43,267 bases of DNA from DASREM01 sp035652095. GTDB taxonomy: Bacteria > Acidobacteriota > Terriglobia > Terriglobales > Acidobacteriaceae. A model generated the notes under the pieces. The model searched no databases, was not told the DNA's origin, and saw nothing but the letters and a program-made list of their open reading frames with translations. A program made the translations under genes and the position numbers. Below are positions 40,173 through 43,267 of the stretch, piece by piece (the stretch's first letter is position 1; each line of letters starts with the position of its first letter). The stretch is from positions 1-43,267 of the forward strand of contig DASREM010000020.1 of NCBI GenBank assembly GCA_035652095.1, given 5' to 3'.

Positions 40173-40188
40173 GATGATATATATCATC
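40173..40188 (+). promoter_or_regulatory. Perfect 16 bp operator palindrome before the hydrolase operon
   Basis: GATGATATATATCATC is a perfect palindrome 59 nt before the hydrolase start. The wider 27 bp block 40167-40193 aligns without gaps to 39543-39569 with about 21 matches, including the flanking CGATAA and AATG, so both look like sites for the same protein. AT-rich sequence (40151-40162) sits just upstream and could form part of a promoter. Confidence 0.65.
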
Positions 40189-40246
40189 CAATGTGGCGAC
40201 CGGTCATAAGGATTGACGGGACGTTTTCCTAAAGGAGGATGACTCG

Positions 40247-41311
40247 ATGAAATTCACGACAAAGCCAACGGCCATCCACGCGGGCGCGACGCCGTCTGCC
40301 CAAGGTTGGTTCGCAGGTGGTCAGCGCGCTGGCTACGACCCCAGACCCCGCGCCATCGTTGCGGCGCAGGATGCGCCCCTGAAAATTTTCTTGCGGCGGG
40401 AGGGAGAACCTGCGCATGCCGTCTCCTTCCTGCCGGGATTTCCCGATGGCTCGTTTGGGTGGGCGAAGGTTCAGCGGCATTTACCGAGCGGGTCGGAGAT
40501 GCCGAAACTCTTCCTCGACTACGTCGGCATGGGCGATAGCGACAAACCCAAGGACTATGCCTATTCCACCGCCGAACGCACCGATCTCGTCGAGGCGATC
40601 TGGCGGGATCTGTCTGTCCGTTCCACAACGCTGGTCGCCTTTGACTTTTCCTCGCTCGTCGTCTTGGAGCATCTGCAACGCCGGCTGGAGCGCGCTGAGC
40701 GGGGCGAACCGACGGGCGGACCGGACATACGCGGCGTGTTCCTCTTCAATGGCGGGCTCTTCACGGACGGACACTCTCACCCGTGGTACACGACGCCGGT
40801 GTTGCGCCTCCTCCCCAACCGCGCCCGCCAGCGCATGGGCCAACCGTTCGCGCTATTCAAGAGGATGCCGGGAATAAGGAAGATGTGGTCCAAAGGCTAT
40901 CACGTAACAGACGCCGAGTTGCGTGAGCTCCATAGCGCCCTGGACCGCCACGATGGCCTGTTCTATCTCGCCGCGGCTGCAGGCTTCGTGGTTGATCATC
41001 AAGCGCAAGGCGATCGGCTCGATTTCGGCCGCCTCTTCAAAGCGTATCGAGATCAGTTCCCGTTCCTGGTCGGCGGCAGCAACGAAGATCCCTTTGAACA
41101 TCGGCAGGTCGATCTTGCGGAGCAACGACTCGGAAAATTCGGAGTTCGGATCGAGCGTTTGCCCGGCGGTCATCTCACCACGAATGAGCAGCCGGAAGCA
41201 CTGGCGGCCTTGATCGCAAAGTTCGAGGGAGGACTTTCAAAAATGCCTCAGCCGCAATCCGAAAAGCCCGCTGGGAGCGCCCACAACACCACGGCTAACG
41301 CAGCAGCCTAA
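40247..41311 (+). CDS. Alpha/beta hydrolase (haloalkane-dehalogenase-like)
   Basis: A 354-residue alpha/beta-hydrolase-fold protein. The oxyanion region is FLPGFPDGSFGW; LDYVGMGDSDKPKDYAYS matches the conserved DxxGxGxSDKP segment of dehalogenase/epoxide-hydrolase relatives. The nucleophile elbow reads VAFDFSSLVV, implying Asp133 rather than Ser as nucleophile, and the catalytic His is in LPGGHLTT (His309). The first ~35 residues precede the fold and the last ~30 are low-complexity. An ideal AGGAGG lies 8 nt before ATG 40247. A substrate-inducible dehalogenase or epoxide hydrolase is plausible; halide-stabilising Trp residues could not be assigned. Confidence 0.8.
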   Translation: MKFTTKPTAIHAGATPSAQGWFAGGQRAGYDPRPRAIVAAQDAPLKIFLRREGEPAHAVSFLPGFPDGSFGWAKVQRHLPSGSEMPKLFLDYVGMGDSDKPKDYAYSTAERTDLVEAIWRDLSVRSTTLVAFDFSSLVVLEHLQRRLERAERGEPTGGPDIRGVFLFNGGLFTDGHSHPWYTTPVLRLLPNRARQRMGQPFALFKRMPGIRKMWSKGYHVTDAELRELHSALDRHDGLFYLAAAAGFVVDHQAQGDRLDFGRLFKAYRDQFPFLVGGSNEDPFEHRQVDLAEQRLGKFGVRIERLPGGHLTTNEQPEALAALIAKFEGGLSKMPQPQSEKPAGSAHNTTANAAA

Positions 41312-41372
41312 ACACTCAACAGAATTTGTCTGGCAACTCAAAAGAATACACATACAGGAAAGAGAGGAAGAT

Positions 41373-41729
41373 ATGGAACAACCGAACGCAGCAAATTCGC
41401 AGTCCCCAAGTCATGAGCCTAAGACGACCGGGGTTCTGGTCCTCCTGAAAGCAAAGCCGGGAGTGACGCGCGAACAGGTCATGAAGATCATGCCCACGGA
41501 AATCCGCGCGACCGTGCGGCTCTACCTGGACGGCATGATCCGGCAATGGTTCTCACGCAGCGACGGCAAGGGCGTTGTCTTGATCCTCGACTGCAAGGAT
41601 GTGGCCGAAGCGCACGCCCTGATGGATGAATTGCCGCTCTCCGCGGAAAATCTGATGGATCACGAGTACATTCCCGTCGGACCTTTGATGCCGCTGAGGG
41701 CGTTGATGGGCCCAGCAGCGCAGCAGTGA
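41373..41729 (+). CDS. Muconolactone-isomerase-like small protein
   Basis: A 118-residue protein of ferredoxin-like alpha+beta type. TGVLVLLKAKPGVTREQVM forms the first strand and helix. The segment MIRQWFSRSDGKGVVLILDC, and an end with LPLSAENLMDHEYIPVGPL, match the pattern of the muconolactone delta-isomerase/YciI-like superfamily. It starts 61 nt after the hydrolase with GAGAGGAAG just upstream, so the two form an operon under the TetR-type regulator. It may be a small isomerase or a non-catalytic dimeric accessory; no single residue proves activity. Confidence 0.72.
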   Translation: MEQPNAANSQSPSHEPKTTGVLVLLKAKPGVTREQVMKIMPTEIRATVRLYLDGMIRQWFSRSDGKGVVLILDCKDVAEAHALMDELPLSAENLMDHEYIPVGPLMPLRALMGPAAQQ

Positions 41730-41858
41730 CTCCGGCATGGCTATGTCAATGGATGGAATTCTAAAAAGGAGATTTATCGTCCCATAACAGATGATCTGGT
41801 TTTTCTAGAGCATCACATTCAGCTTCATCGCGTGGGGATAGTCACCGCTCGATATATC

Positions 41859-41882
41859 TGGCCGGAACTCTGCCTCCGGCCA
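41859..41882. terminator. Perfect hairpin between convergent transcripts
   Basis: TGGCCGGA (41859-41866) pairs exactly with TCCGGCCA (41875-41882) around an 8 nt loop. It lies ~130 nt past the hydrolase operon and 40 nt past the end of the minus-strand small gene at 41922, as a shared terminator would. No T-tract follows on either strand, so it may only stall polymerase or stabilise 3' ends. Confidence 0.45.
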
Positions 41883-41921
41883 CGGGCCGAGGCGTTGCGG
41901 CCTCTGCTCAATCACTCCTCC

Positions 41922-42047
41922 TCAGACGAGAACTGGACTAACAATCAACAGAAGCAATACCAGCGAAACAGCCAGACACAACAAAGACCCTAACAGGAGA
42001 AACGACCTCCTCGGTGGGGCTGGAACCAGACGTTGTCGAAGCCGCAT
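41922..42047 (-). CDS. Tiny membrane protein A (41 residues)
   Basis: A 41-codon frame starting with ATG 42047: a basic, Pro-rich head (MRLRQR...PPRRS) followed by a single hydrophobic segment from about residue 16 to the end containing GSLLCLAVSLV. This predicts a small single-pass inner-membrane protein with the basic end in the cytoplasm. A GAGG sits 11 nt upstream. The decisive point is its paralogue at 42328-42447: the two share MRxR at the start and GSLLC(L/F)AVS at the same depth, so selection acts on the protein. It ends 40 nt before a hairpin. I know no named family for it; regulator of a membrane complex or type-I-toxin-like peptide are guesses. Confidence 0.62.
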   Translation of the reverse strand: MRLRQRLVPAPPRRSFLLLGSLLCLAVSLVLLLLIVSPVLV

Positions 42048-42073
42048 AGAACATGCATCCTCATCATGAGGAA

Positions 42074-42137
42074 GGGCGGCCCTTGGGGTCATCATCCCGG
42101 CTTCCCTCTCAAGAGGCGAGGAGATTTTGGGCCGCCC
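42074..42137. repeat. Inverted repeat GGGCGGCCC/GGGCCGCCC in the small-gene leader
   Basis: GGGCGGCCC (42074-42082) pairs exactly with GGGCCGCCC (42129-42137) across 46 nt, with a compact palindrome CCTCATCATGAGG (42059-42071) next to it. Both lie just upstream of tiny membrane protein A on the minus strand; the compact palindrome overlaps its likely ribosome-binding region, so control of its translation is possible. Confidence 0.45.
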
Positions 42138-42299
42138 CTCACTTGGGAGCGCATCTTCTACATCGGCGATTAGTTACCTGTCAAGCAAATACTATTGCTC
42201 AGGGAGTGGTATGACTGCGATGCTATGGGGATGGCGGCTCGACAAACGCGGACCCTTCGATTTTACGAGTTCCAGCATGGACAATGTCCCACAGGATTG

Positions 42300-42318
42300 A
42301 AAAGCTCCGCGGAGTTTT
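42300..42318 (-). terminator. Terminator-like hairpin after tiny protein B
   Basis: Read on the minus strand this is AAAACTCCGCGGAGCTTTT: a CTC/GAG core with a CGCG loop, flanked by an A-run and a T-run that extend the stem around one bulged base. It begins 9 nt past the stop of the gene at 42328-42447, as an intrinsic terminator would. Confidence 0.45.
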
Positions 42319-42327
42319 ATCCCCTTC

Positions 42328-42447
42328 TCACGCATTCAGGAAAATGATGAACGTGAGTGCCACCGAAACCGCGAAGCAAAGCAGGGAACCGATCAAGGGT
42401 GTGAAACGGCTCGGTTGCACCTTGATTTCTCGACGTCGAATGCGCAT
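42328..42447 (-). CDS. Tiny membrane protein B (39 residues)
   Basis: A 39-codon frame from ATG 42447 to a TGA at 42328-42330. The head is basic (MRIRRREIK) and residues ~17-38 form one hydrophobic segment with GSLLCFAVSVA. An AGAGGG about nine bases upstream serves as ribosome site and a terminator-like hairpin follows. It resembles the 41-residue gene at 41922-42047 in length, charge pattern, motif position and strand, so the pair looks like a duplicated small-protein gene. Function unknown. The 148 nt to the next upstream gene is unremarkable. Confidence 0.62.
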   Translation of the reverse strand: MRIRRREIKVQPSRFTPLIGSLLCFAVSVALTFIIFLNA

Positions 42448-42594
42448 GCGCTGATCCCTCTTCCAAGAGTCAGGCGGCACGCGCGGCTTCGCCCTGGTTC
42501 TCAGGCGCGAACCGTCCCGGCCACTCTTTCTCCAGAGAGCCTTCGTGCAAAACTCTGCGACACGCCGATCCCGCTCCTTCCCCCTTCGAGCTGC

Positions 42595-43267
42595 CTAATT
42601 CGAAAGGAGCCTGGCGCGAGCGTCAAACATCTGATATCCGGTGAACTGACCGCGGCACCAGTAGACGTGTTTCTTCTCGCGCGCTTCGGTGAAGATCGTC
42701 AGAGGAACGAGCCAGGAATTCTCCTTCGTCCGCTGGACCCAGCCGTAGGTAAGCACGATCTGATAGCTCTCCCATCCCCGGTAATCTTTCCGTTTCTCCG
42801 AGAGGTCCAGGTTCTCCGAGATCCGCACAATGTTCGTGCCCTCGTCGGTCCAGACCTCCCCGTAACACGCGACTGCCACCGTCTTGGTGACCGAAAAGAA
42901 CCCAAAATCTTCCACCGGCGCGAAAGGACACAGGTTGTCTTCGGCGCTTGCGTAATATTGAAAAACCTTGAATCGCTTGTTGCGGACGACCGCGTCCGCC
43001 GCTTGCCGAATCTTCAAGCGATACTCCGTCCCCACCATTTTCGGCAGCGTCGACCATTGGTCCGACGGAAGAACCCACCCGCTCAGATGAGGATATGGCG
43101 GCTGCTCCAATTCCTTCTTTCCATCCGGGTATTCCCGAAAGCGCTGCGATCCGTCGATCACCTGCACCTCGTACTCCGCTTCCGCGCGCGGGTCCTGATT
43201 GCCCGAGCCCCAGGCGAAGCTCTGTACGGCAATGAAGTTGCGCATGCCGTCCGCCAGCGCTTCGGCC
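42595..43267 (-). CDS. Hypothetical protein, 5' end beyond the window
   Basis: At least 223 residues; the frame runs off the right edge, reading AEALADG before the internal Met at 43245, so that Met is probably not the start. The visible part ends at a TAG at 42595. It is rich in aromatic residues and predicted beta strands (EAEYEVQVIDGSQRF, YRLKIRQAADAVV, KRFKVFQYYA, ACYGEVWTDEGTNIVRISEN), with three Cys and no membrane segment. I do not recognise a family. A periplasmic or secreted beta-rich protein would fit, but the missing N-terminus would be needed to see an export signal. Confidence 0.6.
   Translation of the reverse strand, partial: AEALADGMRNFIAVQSFAWGSGNQDPRAEAEYEVQVIDGSQRFREYPDGKKELEQPPYPHLSGWVLPSDQWSTLPKMVGTEYRLKIRQAADAVVRNKRFKVFQYYASAEDNLCPFAPVEDFGFFSVTKTVAVACYGEVWTDEGTNIVRISENLDLSEKRKDYRGWESYQIVLTYGWVQRTKENSWLVPLTIFTEAREKKHVYWCRGQFTGYQMFDARARLLSN

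Noticed and set aside
42179..42184. Minus-strand TTGACA as -35 of a promoter for the tiny membrane protein at 41922-42047.
   Set aside because: No acceptable -10 at 16-18 nt; kept only as a possibility.

Overview
The window reads as a chromosomal segment of a soil- or sediment-type bacterium, most plausibly an Acidobacteriota member. This assignment is an inference from gene content: a Wzx/Wzy exopolysaccharide locus opened by a NusG-like antiterminator, secreted repeat proteins of the 'GxYxF...ADGxGNxTxGxxDxN' type, several PilZ proteins and many NarL-type regulators. There is no rRNA, recognisable tRNA or CRISPR array to anchor it.

Layout. (1) 1-561 is non-coding, AT-richer, and holds a cluster of TGCTACA heptamers arranged as hairpins. 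It abuts an apparently 5'-truncated fibronectin-III-like gene and a secreted papain-like protein (562-3189). (2) 3190-18333, after a ~520 nt leader, is a same-strand exopolysaccharide operon: NusG-like factor, WecA/MraY-type initiating transferase with an unusual soluble extension, SLBB export protein, Wzc-type co-polymerase/tyrosine kinase, an MBOAT plus SGNH O-acetylation pair, flippase, polymerase and three GT4 glycosyltransferases. (3) 18473-26780 holds two diverged, oppositely oriented paralogues of a GH123/DUF4091-like secreted protein. They bracket a cassette of a flavin oxidoreductase, an ATP-grasp ligase and a NodB-type deacetylase. (4) 27071-31366 has a PAS histidine kinase with its NarL-type regulator, a receiver-only regulator and a secreted repeat protein. 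(5) 31481-38721, all on the minus strand, is a stressosome module (RsbR, RsbS, RsbT and a PP2C phosphatase). It runs without a break into a histidine kinase carrying an RsbU-like N-terminal domain, then two NarL-type regulators, a diguanylate cyclase and PilZ proteins. (6) 38722-43267 is accessory sequence: remnants of an integrase and of a nucleotidyltransferase-like gene, a TetR regulator with two matching palindromes, an alpha/beta hydrolase plus a muconolactone-isomerase-like protein, two tiny paralogous membrane proteins, and an edge-truncated hypothetical gene.

How it fits together. Regions 2-3 can make, polymerise, O-acetylate, export and perhaps trim or deacetylate a surface polysaccharide. 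Region 5 looks like a signal relay in which the usual stressosome output (RsbT activating the phosphatase RsbU) has been replaced: RsbT would instead engage an RsbU-type domain on a histidine kinase, feeding two NarL-type regulators and a c-di-GMP synthase/PilZ branch. c-di-GMP commonly controls exopolysaccharide, so regions 2 and 5 may be functionally linked, but nothing in the sequence proves this. The rewired stressosome and the pair of ~40-residue membrane proteins are the observations I consider most likely to be new.
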